This document shows positions 21,037 to 33,700 of a stretch of DNA of 64,000 bases, in pieces. Every line of letters starts with the position of its first letter. Position 1 is the stretch's first letter. The stretch is from assembly GCA_030280995.1 (NCBI GenBank), contig JASXTE010000017.1, forward strand, positions 5,228,501 to 5,292,500. The letters are read 5' to 3'. A program made the translations under genes and the position numbers. The notes beneath the pieces are model-generated. The model searched no databases. It worked only from the letters and a program-made list of their open reading frames with translations, and had not been told where the DNA came from. This DNA comes from Hemileia vastatrix. Lineage: Eukaryota; Basidiomycota; Pucciniomycetes; Pucciniales; Zaghouaniaceae.

Positions 21037-21240
21037 AAACACACTAGCCCCAATACTGGTGGATTTCAAAATGAAATAAGTCACTTATTTCACTCAAATC
21101 CGCACTTTCTCAACCAAAAGTGCTGATTTCACTGATTTGTCAGCATCATCCCATTCATACGCAGCACTCCGCAGAATAACACTTCATAACTCAAAACATC
21201 GTACATCACTTACATCTTCATATCATATCATATAAGAGTC

Positions 21241-22500
21241 ATGCCTTCCTCACTTTCAAATCGTGATAAATTACATAAAGCAATGACTTTCATGGCGCTT
21301 GAACTGCTCTTGGACTCTGATTCCGATTCTGATCTAGAAGAAGATTTTGTCGTTTTATCAAAAATGGCCAGGAAACGTTACCTTCTTCCCAGAAAGCCTC
21401 AAGTACTTCATACCCCCAAGTACACCATCCAAACACTTCTTAACCTATCTACACCCAGTTTTAGACAGCTGTTCAGGACTTCTCAGGAATGTTTCCTTAA
21501 ATTGCTTGAGCTTATTCAGGATCATCCCATATTTCACAATAATTCTCAAAAAGAACAACGACATCCTTCAATTCAATTGGCCATCACACTATGTCGTTTG
21601 GGTTCAAATGGTAATGGAGCCGCTTTGAAACGTTTAGAAAATGTCTTTGATTTAGGGTATGGTTCAGTTAACACTTATACCAAACGATGTATCACTGCCA
21701 TCAACTCCTTGGAATCTCAACTTCTCACCTGGCCAACAAAAGAAGAGCGACTTGAATCATCTCAGGTTATGCAAGCAGAGGGCTTTCCAGGATGTATTGG
21801 TTTTGTTGATGGTACTACTATTCCTTTGAGCCAGAAACCTGCTCAAGGTGGAAACAATTACTTTGACCGTAAAAAGAGGTAGATTATTTTTAACTCCTTT
21901 CATCCTCCTTGAAACTAACACAAACAAATATATCTTCTTTATAGATATTCAATTAATGTTCAGCTTATATGTGACGTAAACAAAAAATTTATATCATTCT
22001 TTGCGGGCTATCCTGGTTCATGTCATGACTCCTACGTCTCCCAAAGAATGAAAATTTCAAATGAACCTGAAAAATTCTTTGATGAAGATCAGTATCTTCT
22101 TGCAGATTCTGCTTATGTGAATGGAAAGTATGTACTTCCTGCTTTTCGGGGAGCAGCTTCAGAAGACAGTAAAAATGCAAAGTTCAACAATCATTTGGCA
22201 AAGTCAAGAGTCCGTATTGAACATTCTATTGGAATCTTGAAAGGCCGTTTTTCTAGTTTAAGGGAATTAAGAAGTCCTCTTAGAAATAAATCTGAAATGG
22301 AGGCGGTGATCAACTGGATTCTGTGTTGCACTATACTTCATAACCTACTTGCTGACCTCAAAGATCAATGGTTAGAGCTGTATGAAGATGAACAAGTTGA
22401 TTCACCTCCGACTATATCCAACACTTCTATTTCTCAATCAACTAGTATAAGGGCGAAAATCCTTCCAATAACACTCCAACATTTCTCAACGCAATTTTAA
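21241..22500 (+). CDS. Harbinger-type DDE transposase (DDE_4 family), two exons
   Basis: Exons 21241-21878 and 21945-22500 around a 66-nt GT-AG intron (21879-21944); together 397 residues without a stop. Without splicing a TAG follows at once. ATG 21241 is chosen because the next residues (SNRDKLHKAMTFMALELL, then DSDSDSDLEED) align with the N-termini of Harbinger-1 and -2. Helix-turn-helix-like segment: LCRLGSNGNGAALKRLENVF, then GSVNTYTKRC. Nuclease core: GFPGCIGFVDGTTIPLSQKP (Asp190), FFAGYPGSCHDSYVSQR (Asp241), LLADSAYV (Asp267), and VRIEHSIGILKGRF (Glu305), so a DDE triad is present. Family members cut and rejoin DNA at TIRs in the nucleus, usually with a Myb/SANT-like partner, which is not intact here. 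It is the only full-length gene in the window. Confidence 0.9.
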
Positions 22501-22865
22501 TTTTTTTCTCTTTCTCTTCAAATTATCAATTTGCATGTATTATTCACTGAGAATGGTAAATTTTTTTGCATATTTTTTTGGTTTTTGAATTTGCTGTTAA
22601 AGTCTTATTTTTTTTTCTCTCTGTGTTTTCTTTCATCAACTCAACATGAAATCGCATATTTTCAGCAAACGCATATTTTTTCAGTCACTCAAAGGTTGGG
22701 AAAGAGTTGGAAGGGAAGATTAAGGGTTCCGAGGCATTTTAAATGAAGAAAAGGGTCTGGGAGAGGTTGAGAGGGGTGAAATGGGGATCAAAAGAGGATG
22801 GCATACAATGGGGCTGGGAGGATAGCGAAAGGCATGGGGAGGGAAGACAAGCATGTGTTGATAGA

Positions 22866-23870
22866 ATTGAAAGGGATGGAGATTGGTGCAAACAGAGTGT
22901 GAAAATAGGAGGATGAACTCTGTTCTTCGGGCGAAGAACAGAGTTCACTTCCATAAAATATTAGCTGAAACATAGTTTTCAATTCTGTAAAAACAGTTGT
23001 AAGTAATAGAAAAAGTCACTGATTTTTTTTATATGTAATCCTTGCTTTACGAGGAGACTTTTGTGACGAAGCAGATTTTTGAGTTACCCTTTGAGATTTG
23101 GAATGTCTGGGAGGCATTATGAAACTGGCACATAACAAGAAAAAAGATTAAAAAGTAGAAGAAATAAGTAAAAAAGAATGTAAACATGCCTGGTCAAAAT
23201 ATTGAAAATGTTGGAGATTGGTGCAAACAGAATGTGAAAATAGGAGGATGAACTCTGTTCTTCGGGAGAAGAACAGAGTTCACTTACATAAAATATTAGC
23301 TGAAACATAGTTTTCAATTCTGTAAAAACAGTTGTAAGTAATAGAAAAAGTCACTGATTTTTTTTATATGTAATCGTTGCTTTACGAGGAGACTTTTGTG
23401 ACGAAGCAGATTTTTGAGTTACCCTTTGAGATTTGGAATGTCTGGGAGGCATTATGAAACTGGCACATAACAAGAAAAAAGATTAAAAAGTAGAAGAAAT
23501 AAGTAAAAAAGAATGTAAACATGCCTGGTCAAAATATTGAAAATGTTGGAGATTGGTGCAAACAGAATGTGAAAATAGGAGGATGAACTCTGTTCTTCGG
23601 GCGAAGAACAGAGTTCACTTACATAAAATATTAGCTGAAACATAGTTTTCAATTCTGTAAAAACAGTTGTAAGTAATAGAAAAAGTCACTGATTTTTTTT
23701 ATATGTAATCCTTGCTTTACGAGGAGACTTTTGTGACGAAGCAGATTTTTGAGTTACCTTTTGAGATTTGGAATGTCTGGGAGGCATTATGAAACTGGCA
23801 CATAACAAGAAAAAAGATTAAAAAGTAGAAGAAATAAGTAAAAAAGAATGTAAACATGCCTGGTCAAAAT
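22866..23870. repeat. 335-bp tandem repeat, three copies, in Harbinger-3
   Basis: Units 22866-23200, 23201-23535 and 23536-23870. The second and third are almost identical; the first is more diverged at its left edge. Each holds a hairpin with arms of up to 16 bp, TGAACTCTGTTCTTCG and its complement around GG (22914-22947, 23249-23282 with one mismatch, 23584-23617), and a minus-strand start ORF described separately. Confidence 0.92.
23686..23787 (-). pseudogene. Basic N-terminal exon on the minus strand, triplicated
   Basis: A 33-codon minus ORF begins MPPRHSKSQRVTQKSASSQK, continues with SPRKARITYKK and ends in TGA. Identical or near-identical copies lie at 23351-23452 and 23016-23117, one per 335-bp unit. 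The copy at 23686-23787 faces inward from the right TIR with a pyrimidine-rich leader, where the second gene of a convergent Harbinger pair would begin. The Arg/Lys/Ser-rich start would suit a nuclear DNA-binding protein. Donor- and acceptor-like signals occur downstream (GTAAAG, TTTTTACAG, GTAAGT), but no further exon can be recognised. I infer a remnant of the partner gene. Confidence 0.4.
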
Positions 23871-25382
23871 ATTGAAAATGTCAGGAAGGGGTGTGTGCCG
23901 AGGATTGATGGGTAGGTGGCGAGGAAGGTCAGTGTGTCACATGTGACAGGGATGGGGTAAGAAAGGAAGGGATGTTTTGTGGCCAAAATGTGGTTGTGAA
24001 AAAAAATGGGAAAAAAGTGCTGATTTGAGGTCATAACTGACACCCTTTTTTGAAATAAGTGACTTTTTTGCAAAATTTAAGCGCTGATTTGTAAGTGCTG
24101 ATTTGGTTTGAAATCCGCACTTAATTTAAGTGCGGATTTGCCAGAACTGACACCCCCTATTATGTTCTATAAAATCATGGCAAATGTTTATGTATTTAAT
24201 ATTTATAAATTAATAATTAATTATTTATAAAAATATATTATAAGTGTAATGATAAAATTAAAATATAATGTAATTAAAAATAAATTTAAAAAAATTTATA
24301 TATTAAATAAAAACTTGTCATATATTTTTATCCATAAATATTGGGTGCTTTTTTGAAACTTAATTGTGTCAGTAAAACTATTAAATAAATTAAAATACTT
24401 ATTTAATAAAATGGTATTCAAATTCTCACTTTAAATTAGTAATATCATAAAATTAATTATTTGTTACAATTAAACTAGTTATTGAATTACTTAAATAGTT
24501 AAAACAATCAATTAATTTTGCTTTATACTGCATTAAATTGATTACATAAATTTTGGCATGCAAACAATTTTATTTGTTTTAATTAAACCCTTTACATCTT
24601 TCTGTAATATCTGTTTAGGATTCTTTTTCTCACAGTTATTATGTTTTATAATCACTTTTTTACTCATTATATTAATTAATTGTTTTGGGAATTTATGGTG
24701 GGAAAAATATTTACTTACTCATGGGTTTAGTTTATTGTTTTATATTTTTCTCTTAATCTCTAAGTTTTAAGTATTCTTTTGTTTTCTTGTTTTACACTAT
24801 TATTCTTTTGTATATACAGAAGTATGGCGCTTAAGAGGTCCCCATGCCCATAAAAAGGCCTTGGTTGTCCCCTTTTTCTGCCATCACTTACATTACATTA
24901 TTATACAAATCTAAAATACTTTTATTATTATTTTTTATGACGCTATAAGTTCTACAAAAAATATTTTATAAATACAATAAATGTTGCCTTAAGTCTATTA
25001 GTAATTATAGTTGATATTTAAGCAGAATAAAAAATACTTACTTGATTATAATTTCTTACTAAACCATTGTCTTGAGTTGCGTCTATATTCCCACTCATTG
25101 TCATTTCACTTTTCTATTAAGTAAAACTTTATATATTTCTTTTCTTTTATTTGTTCTCTTATTACTCCCTTATTTTTCCCTCTTCTCCTTATTCCTCTCT
25201 TTCTTATTCTTCTCCTCCTCCTTCTTCTAGACGACTGGGCAACAATAAACCTCATATTCAGTGAAATATTCAGTTATACTATGTATATATTTCTCTATAT
25301 GTGGGTTTAACCCTCTAAATAGTCTATAAGCTTTATTTTTCTGCTTATTTTAGGTAATATGAAGATATTCAATGGACTTTCC

Positions 25383-25739
25383 ATGTCTACTCAAGCATAT
25401 ACACCTTTTTCAGACACATATATCCAGTTTACATAACTTAATCTGCTTCCTTCAATAGACTATCTCTGTTTTTGGGTTGAGATGTCATTATTGGGTAAAT
25501 GTGGAGGCTTGGGGATATTATTTAGTGATTGGAGACTTAATTTTTCTCCTTTATATTCTTTGGGTTTCACTTTATTCTCTTTCAATGAGGTATTTTACTT
25601 GTTTCCTTATGGTATCTTCTATTATCTGTTTTCTCTATTTATGGTATGGGTGTATTATATTATTAATTGTGATGAAGGGCCCTTACTAGAGGTCTGTGTT
25701 TTCAACCTAATTGAAGTGGAGGCAATGTGGGGGTTTTAA
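25383..25739 (+). other. ORF-like segment inside the B0 5' LTR
   Basis: ATG 25383 starts MSTQAYTPFSDTYIQFT, followed by one TAA and then an open frame to 25739. The 3' LTR copy starts at 34494 with MPTQAYTPFSDAYIQFGKLN and stays open for 52 codons. Both share the start and frame, yet LTRs seldom encode protein, so this may be chance conservation between LTR copies. Confidence 0.3.
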
Positions 25740-26673
25740 GCCCTCACAGTGCTTTAAATTCCAGGGATAGCAGTGACATCAGCTGGATTGATGGTCTGTG
25801 CACTCCAGTGGATTTTGGTATAAGTAAAAGAGGATTTGGCTAGTTATGGACATCACTTACTTACTAAAAATCAAATTAACATTATAAAAAATCATTAGCA
25901 TATAAAAAAATTTTTAAAATCCCTTATAAATTGGTATTATTTTAATATTAGCTATAACTATATTTTATTAGCCTATTTTCCACCACTAGTCTACACCAAT
26001 CCAAATATTGTTAGTTAACAATTGGGTATAAAGGTTTTATTAGTCTTTCCCTGTGGTTTAATACATCAATCAATCATTATTAAGTAGTAGGACCATTCAC
26101 ATTCACTCTTAAATCATACTTAAATACTAGCATATACTGAAAATTGGGGGTCTTTCCTAATTTATTAGTGATTATTTAGTATAACCTTAGGATGTGATTT
26201 TTACTCTATTATATCTTATATAAGATATATTTTTGGGTATAAATCACACTAGTGGGTCAGAATAGCTCAATTATTGTGGAAAAGAACCTTTATAATATTT
26301 TTACTAATTTTTTTAAATTAAATCTAGCTATTTACAGTAGCAACTGTACCCAATATAAACCCAATTTCACTTGGAATTTGTTCAGCAATAAAAAACCCAA
26401 TTAAATTGGTATTTGGTTGAAGCTTTGTAAGCTATGTACTCATAATTATAAAGTTCTAGTTCAGCTTATTATTTTATTCTCAAAATATTTTTTTAATTTT
26501 ATTATTTTTTATTTTAATAAATGAAAATATAAACTCAGGTTAAGATCCAGTGTGTTTATTAGTATTTATATTACTAAATTTTTTTGTCTTCTTATCAAAA
26601 TACTTGTTTTCCTTTTTTTAGGCCTATTAGGTAGCTATTTTAGACATTAAGAGCTTTCCACAGGAAAACATAA

Positions 26674-29230
26674 GTGATAAACCTGCTTTTCATAGCAGCT
26701 CCAAAGCTAAAAACAATGTACCAGGACATAACTAAGGAAGAAAAGTCTTTCCCTCAACCAGGAAAGGTAAGTATAGATGAAAAGGACCCCCTCCTAAAAA
26801 AAGGTAACTATAAAGAAAACATCACATCTTCAGGATCAACTGTTCCAGTTTTCCAGACAAGTCCTGAAGCTGGAGGAATTAAAGTTTGCCGTAATCATGG
26901 AGGTTGAAGGTGCAGAACAATTGCAGGTTAGGATTCCAGATATTGAATCAAACACTAGCGGAATTCAAGGGAGGAAAACAAATCAAGCCAACTCCTACCC
27001 CAAGAAGATCAGGTCAGTCACAAGATAAGATCCTGGTAGAAAAATGGAAGTGTGATTGGCTTCACCAACAATGGGCCAGTCACAACTGCAACAGGGATTG
27101 AGCTCCTCACCAGACAACTTCCAATCACCCCTACAGAACAAAACAAAAGCATCAAAAGCCAGGTTTTGCTTCCATCCCTAGGTAAATAAATTAAATTCTA
27201 ATATTTTACATAATACTGATTATTAAAATTCAGGTAATTTAGTTGATGTACAATCCATACAGAAAATTGAGGAGGACTTAAGAAAATTGAGCTTTGATGT
27301 AGATACACCTGATTTTTTTTATCAATAACAATAGTAACATTTATGATAATCATACAGTTAATCCTCAGTTACCACCACATATCAGTGAGTTGAGAGCTTC
27401 ACTAAATAGTGAAGTGTGTGAAAAGGAAGATTTTGAGTATTTTAATAAAAATCCAATTGTTCATAGAATTGTTTCAGAATTATAGAGAAGAATGACTGAA
27501 TGTGAGGAACAAGCAATTAAGCTCACAATTGAAAAAAAATTTTCCTTAAATTGACTATTTCTAAACTGGCAACAAGATAAAAGGAAGTAGAGAAGGAAAA
27601 CTTGGCTCTAATCCTTAAATATGATTCTTTAAGTAATAAGCATAGTGAACATTCAGAAAAATTCAGTGAGTTAGAAGAATTTTATGAAGCACATTTATTA
27701 AAATATGAATCAAGAACAAAATTTTCTTTTGCATACACAAATCAAACTGTATCTTATTTTCTAAAAAGGCTAACTAAAGTTGAGATTGAAACTTCTAATT
27801 TACTAATGAATCAGGATAATCAAAATTACACACAGTATAATAATAATCCTTTCATTTGTAAAAGTGAATCTCAATCATTCCCATTTCCACCAAAAGTAAA
27901 AACATCTGGTGGAAGTGTCAAATATGAAAGAACAAATGTGAGTCAAAAATAATTACAAGACAAAATACAAGACCATTTAACTAAATTAAATGAGTTATTG
28001 AGTTTGCCCAGGATTAATGAGATTAAATCCAATCAGAAGAGTCCACCAAAAATTGACCAGTACCCAATTTATGATGGGGAATCCATCTCTGATTTTCAAA
28101 TTTTTATTCAAACAATTGAAAATTAAACTTTCTCATATAAGAAACAAAATGAAGAGATAAAATCAAAAACTAATTTCATTGTTTAAGGATTTTGATTTAT
28201 TATGGTTTTAAGCTGTATTAAGTGTGAGTAAATATTACTCATAAGCTAAATGGAAAAATTTAGTTAAAAAAACATTTGGAGGTTCAAAATTTAGACTAAC
28301 TGAGCAAAGATTATATGAGAAAACATGGTATAATCCATTGAATGGTTACAAACCTATGGTATTTTTAATAAATCTACGTAAAATACTAAAAGTCATTGAA
28401 ACAAATATGGATTTTAACTTTTGGAAAGATTAAATAATATATAAATTACCTATATCTATCAGAGACATTGTTGTAGATAGAAAAATAATGGTTAATTAAT
28501 ACTCTTAATTTATTAATATTTGTAATAAAATACTATTAAACAATAAGTATGAAGCAATGTAAACCACTTATAATTAGAATAATGAACCTGTAAAAATTCA
28601 AAATTCAAAAACACTCCAGGAAAAGCAGAAAAAACCTACTGCACCTGAAGCACCTAAGAAGTATGAAACAAATACTTGTTATAAATGTAATAAGCCTTTG
28701 GCTAAAGGTCACAAGTGTGAGAAAAATATAAATATTTTTTGAAATCAGCAAGAATCTGAACATGAGACTGAAAAAAGTAAATATTCAAGTGATTGTGACA
28801 GTTATATCTTATATAGTGATGAAAATGAGGTCTGTATGTTGAAAGATAATTTTTCCATCTTTGAAAAGTCAATAATAAGTATGGACTCAAACATATCATT
28901 AATGAACTTTGAAGATGCTGAGATCATTAAAGATATACAAGCTGAAAACTTAAGAATGACACCTATTACAGTTCCAGAAATAATGTCTGGAGACACTGTA
29001 AATATAGTTTTAGACAAAGAGATTCTGGTTCTGTTGGTTCTGCATGTACATTAAAAAAATTGATAGTAATTATAAGTAAAATATTGAACCCCTTAAAAGA
29101 AAAAATTGTAGAGAGTTTGGATCAGTACTACACTCCATTTGTAAATACAAAGTTTCTGTTTTATTTAAACATCAAAATGGTTATGTTACAGTAACTTATG
29201 AATTTGTAGTAGCTATTTTATCATTAGTAA
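26674..29230 (+). pseudogene. B0 gag and protease region, decayed
   Basis: Open pieces at 26674-26907, 26904-27101 and 27602-27952. VEKWKCDWLHQQW near 27040 matches VEQWKWDYLMNHY of B2. An intron-like GTAAAT...TTCAG occurs at about 27181-27232, as in B1/B2. Capsid-like DQYPIYDGE-type words appear near 28060. A knuckle of the C-x2-C-x7-H-x-C type lies at 28677-28718 (CYKCNKPLAKGHKC). Protease is frameshifted: the Asp of the DSGA motif near 29010 is separated from SGSVGS by a frame change. Insert 29231-30701 then breaks it. Confidence 0.75.
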
Positions 29231-30701
29231 TGTCAGGCTGAGGTCAATTACAGAGACGTGAACGAGCTTGAATGGTCAGTTGTCTAGAAGATTTTAATGG
29301 TCTTATATGAATACTGTAGTACAAATCTAATAAGTATTTAGATATAGCTCAATATAAGGGTCTCAGTAATTTTTATCTCACTAATTATAAATGGGTTACA
29401 ATCTTATAGTTGGTATAAAAAAAGATTTAATAAAATCAGATATTATTCAAAGACTCTATAAGTACTATTGATATGTATTGTAATTGTAATGATAAAGAAT
29501 GTAGAAAACAAGACCACAAACCCCCTCCTTTTATACCCAATAACTTCCCCAATTAACCCTTTGATTTACCATCTCTATACACAGTTAATAAAGCCTCATT
29601 CCAGATAATAGGAATTTCCAACAAAATAAAGAGTGATAAATAACATAATTAGAATGATATCACCCACCAAAATCTTGTAGTAATAGGGATAATCTACCAA
29701 AAATAAAAATAAGCAAAAAAGAGAGTATATGTGTGTTATACATTAAAATAAAATACTAAAAAGGGAAAATCAAGACTAATTATTACTAATTAATAAGGGG
29801 GATTAAAAGTAGAAAAGATGGGTCTAATCATGAAATTGTCCTACATGAAATCCCCATTCAAAAATAACCAAAATTGACTGAGAAACCACTAAAAAACCCA
29901 AAAATGGGCATGAGATGTGGGGTAACTACATGAAATCCTTGTCAGGCGCTTGAACAGGTAAATACTTAAATAATTTAGGCAAATTTAAGAGTGGTAGTGA
30001 ATTAAAATGCCAAGATTGAGGTTATTAATGAAATTAGTGCATATAAAGAGGGTCAATGCATTTATAATTAAGCTAGGACACTAAATAAGCGCCTGTTGCC
30101 TATTTTAGAGTGTTTCCCCACAGTGGGCATAGAATGTGGGGTAATTATAGTGTGAAAAATATAAATTTTCCAAAAATGAAGCTATTCACACAGGAAAAAT
30201 GCAGGCAGTATGTGGCCAGTACACAGAAGCCATTTCTGGCATAAAAAACACCAAATTTTAAAAGTGTTAGTTTTATGCATTTGAGTATCCAAATCAATAG
30301 CTCTAATTAAGACAAATTGATTTTTCAAAGCACATTTTTAATATTATTAATTTTATAGCGCATATAGTCAACTTTTAAGTGATTTAAAGTGCATTTCTTG
30401 TTTTTCACATAAAACAATAAAAACAACAGCTTTAAGTCTACTTAAAAATTATGTAGCCTTATATTTAAGGCTCTTAAGATTACCCTAACATATTCCAACT
30501 TAATATTAAGTACATAAGAGTTATAAAAAGTGGATATATGCATGTATATAAGGTGTTATAATGGAATATTTAGTATTTTATCATAAATTTACTTATGTAT
30601 ACTATTTTTGTACTCTAATTTATTTCTCCCATGTATATTACATGTGTTTAACATAGCTTATAAGTACATTTTACTAAGTCTTGGGGATATCCAGACTGAC
30701 A
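29231..30701 (-). repeat. Solo LTR-like insert (type D) in B0
   Basis: 1471 bp, TG...CA ends, with AGTAA before (29226-29230) and GGTAA after (30702-30706), a 5-bp duplication with one mismatch. Removing it reconnects the B0 protease/connector region with the GNDIL homology of B2. Minus orientation is inferred from TGTCAGTCTGGATATCCCCA at its right end and CTTCTAGACAACTGACC at its left. It is homologous to the relic at 53.3-58.4 kb. Confidence 0.75.
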
Positions 30702-33700
30702 GGTAATGACATTCTGACAAAGTTTTGTGTAACATTTGACCCTGCAAATTATAGTTTTACTATTGGCATGAATGTTAAAAGAAAATTTAAAATAAATTCT
30801 TTTAACACAGTCTTGAAAATTGAGTAAAGAGTAGAATTTACTTGCAAACAGAGAGAAACCAGTGAGATGGAACCTCTTGAAACAGAAATTTCCAAAGCAT
30901 AATTTGGCACTCAGATAAGTGAAGCTGAGAAAATAAAGATTTTGGTCTTAATTGAGGCATTTCCAATGGATTTTTCACATGGGACCAATGAACTTGGCCT
31001 TGTGAATAATCATAAAATGAAAATCAGTTTAACCTGTAAAATGGATAATATTCCTGCTAGTCTTAAAAAGAAACCATATCCCACTTCAGTGTGAAGAGAA
31101 AGGACATAGAGGATAATACTTAGATGTTGTTGAACATGAAAATTATTGAAGAGCTAGAGACTACACCAAAATATTGTGTGATATCACCAGTGCTTATTTC
31201 TTATGAAAAAGATAAGGCAATACTGTGTGGTAGTTATAGAGCATCAAATGGATTCATAGTGGATGATGTTTATTCATTGCAAAGAATTGCCTCTATACAT
31301 ACAACCCTTAAAGGTGCTAAGTACATAAGTTGCTTACATGGAAATAAAGGGTACCATCAAATTCTTGTTGAAAAGATTTCACAGAACTTTTTATTGATAG
31401 GAACTCATATGGGAATTTATAAGTATGTCAGAATGCCATTTGGACCAAAAAATACTCATTAAGTATTTCAGAAATTAATGAATATAACATTCCATAATGA
31501 AATGATTGAAGGTTGGTTAATGGTATATATTGATGACATCATAGTTCTCTCTAAAACACATGATGAGCACTTAATCCATTTCAGGAAGGTATTTCAGAAA
31601 ATAGATGAAATAAAAATGACCCTTGAACTGAAAAAATGTAAATTTGGTTTTGAGTCATTAAAGGTTCTCAGTCATATTGTATCTAGCTTAAAAATATGTG
31701 CTGACCAAAAGAAAGTTGCTGCAATCAAGAATTTTGGAATTCCTCAAAATTTTAGGGATGTACAATCATTTCTTGGTATGTGTGGTTATTATAGACAATA
31801 TATAAAAAAATACTAATTAATTGCTGCACCATTTACTACATTGATAAAGAAACAAGAATCTTTCATTTTAAACAATGAAAGACAACAAGCTTTAGGTAAG
31901 TTGAAAGAATGTTTGATGACAGCTCCTATTTTGAAATTACAAGATTTTACTCTACCTTTTTTATTGTATATGGATGCAAGTTTTATTTGTTTGGGTGCTT
32001 CTTTGCATCAAAAACAGCTTATTAAAAGTCAAATGTCAGAAGTAATAATCTACTATATTTCAAGAACTCTCAGAAGTACTGAATTTAAATATGTTGCTAC
32101 TCAACTTGAGTGTTTGGAAGTAGTATGGGCTCTTGAAAAGCTACATTATTACATTCAGGACTAAATATTTGAGTTGATAACTGACTGTAGTGCAGTTAAG
32201 TCACTCTTGCACATGAAAAATCATGATAGGCATATGTTTATATGGCAATCAGCTGTACAAAACTACAGAGGACAGATGACTATTACACATAGAGCGGGAA
32301 CTTTACACTCAAGTGCAGATTTGTTATTGAAAGTACCTCTACCTAATAATGATGATAATACAGCCTTTGTTCCTGAAACAGAGATTATTAACATTTATGG
32401 CATTTATGATGTAGATCTTGAGGATGAATTCATGCAATAAATTATGGATAATTATGCCTCATATCCTGAGTAGAGTAAACTAACTACAATATTAAATGAT
32501 CTATATAATGTTTCAATGAGTGTTTTGATATAGGCATTGGCACAAAAATAAAAGGAAGAATTGGAAAAAGGTAATTTTTCCATTGAGAATGGTTTTATAT
32601 ATTATAGAAACAAATTAAGTAATGTAATTGTAATTCCCCCTTCAATGAAGCAGTCAATGTTAAGTATATTTCATGAAGATTTATTGGAAGGTCATTTTGA
32701 CTTCCATAAAACATTAAACAGAGTAAAAAACACAGCATTGTGTATTACAATGTATGATGATGTTCAAAAATATGTTGAGACATGTGATTCTTGTCAAAAA
32801 TCTAAAATATTTACAGGAAAAAGAGCTGGTTTGTTACAACTAATTTAGTAACCAAAAGCTCTATGGGAAATAGTTAACATGAAGTTTGCAACAGGTTTTT
32901 CAATAGCAGGGAATTAGAGTTATAACTCCTGCTGAGTAATTTTAGATAGGTTTACAAAAATGTGTAAATTTATTCCAAACCACAAAGAGGTCTCTGCAAA
33001 AGACTTAGCTTTCTTATGGTGGACAAAGGTGTTAAAAATAGCAAGGTTCCCCAAAGAAATAGTTTCAGACAGAAATTTAAAATTTACTTCTGATTTCTGT
33101 ACATCACTTATGGATTTTTCAGGTTGTCAATTAAAACTTTTTACAGCACACCATCCACAAACTGATGGGCTGGAAGAAAGAATGATAAGAGCTTTAAAAG
33201 ACATTATAAGAAGATATTGTGCTTTTTGTCTTGACTTTAAAGACAATATCAAATTCACTCATGATTGGGTAACACTTGTCCCAGGTTTAGAATTAGCATA
33301 CAATAATGCAGTATGTACTGTCACTGGAAAAAAGCAATTTGAGTTTTGGATAGAATATGTACTTAATATCTCTGCTAAAGCCCTTAATAAATTATTATGA
33401 TTGTATACCCATCCAGGTAAATAATATTTTCTTAAAATGAAACAATTATGTATAAAGAATGCTCAATAATGTATTAATAAGACATTTGAGTATGAGAAGA
33501 AAAGATGGGAGAAAGCCCATATAAAACAAATGTTCAAAGAGGGTGATTAAGTTCTTATTTCTACACTACATTTCAGTTAAAATGGTAATGATAAATTGAA
33601 AGATCCATTCATTGAACAATTTGTAGTAAAACAGATGGTTGGTAACAATGTTGTTGAAGTTATATTATATGCAGCATATGATGGGGAACATCAAGTATTC

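Larger units (their letters stand above)
20951..24158 (+). mobile_element. Harbinger-3: apparently intact PIF/Harbinger element, 3208 bp
   Basis: TIRs start AGGGGGTGTCAGTTCTGGCA and end in the exact inverse, TGCCAGAACTGACACCCCCT. Flanks are ATT on both sides (20948-20950, 24159-24161); because of the AT-rich site a 2-bp TA duplication is equally compatible, whereas the canonical TWA does not fit well. Inside are a complete two-exon transposase on the plus strand, a triplicated 335-bp segment and subterminal AAATCCGCACTTA repeats. It splits the solo LTR, so it is the youngest of the nested layers. Confidence 0.92.
20746..25244 (+). repeat. Solo family-B LTR, TSD ATAAA, carrying Harbinger-3
   Basis: TGTCATCCAGGCTATCTCAG at the left and CTTCTAGACGACTGGGCAACA at the right match LTRs a-c. 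ATAAA flanks it at 20741-20745 and 25245-25249. Without Harbinger-3 (3208 bp plus a 3-bp TSD) it is about 1288 bp, the family's normal LTR length. A TATA-like CATAAAAAGGCC lies at 24849-24860. It interrupts the B0 5' LTR. Confidence 0.9.
20465..26020 (+). repeat. 5' LTR of B0 (type E), split by a nested insertion
   Basis: Starts right after GTGAGGGAG (end of the preceding element) with TTTAAATATAGGTATCCCCAG and resumes after the solo LTR at 25250, ending GTTAGTTAACA before ATTGGG. Net length is about 1052 bp without the 4504-bp insert, close to the 3' copy (34080-35988) once its inserts are removed. It is both the 3' LTR of the truncated upstream copy and the 5' LTR of B0. Confidence 0.75.

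Noticed and set aside
22788..23652. Minus-strand frames of 64-71 codons repeated in the 335-bp units (SSPEEQSSSSYFH...)
   Set aside because: They cross the hairpin and leader DNA and are hydrophobic by AT richness; their repetition follows from the tandem repeat. The short MPPRHSK frame is the better candidate.
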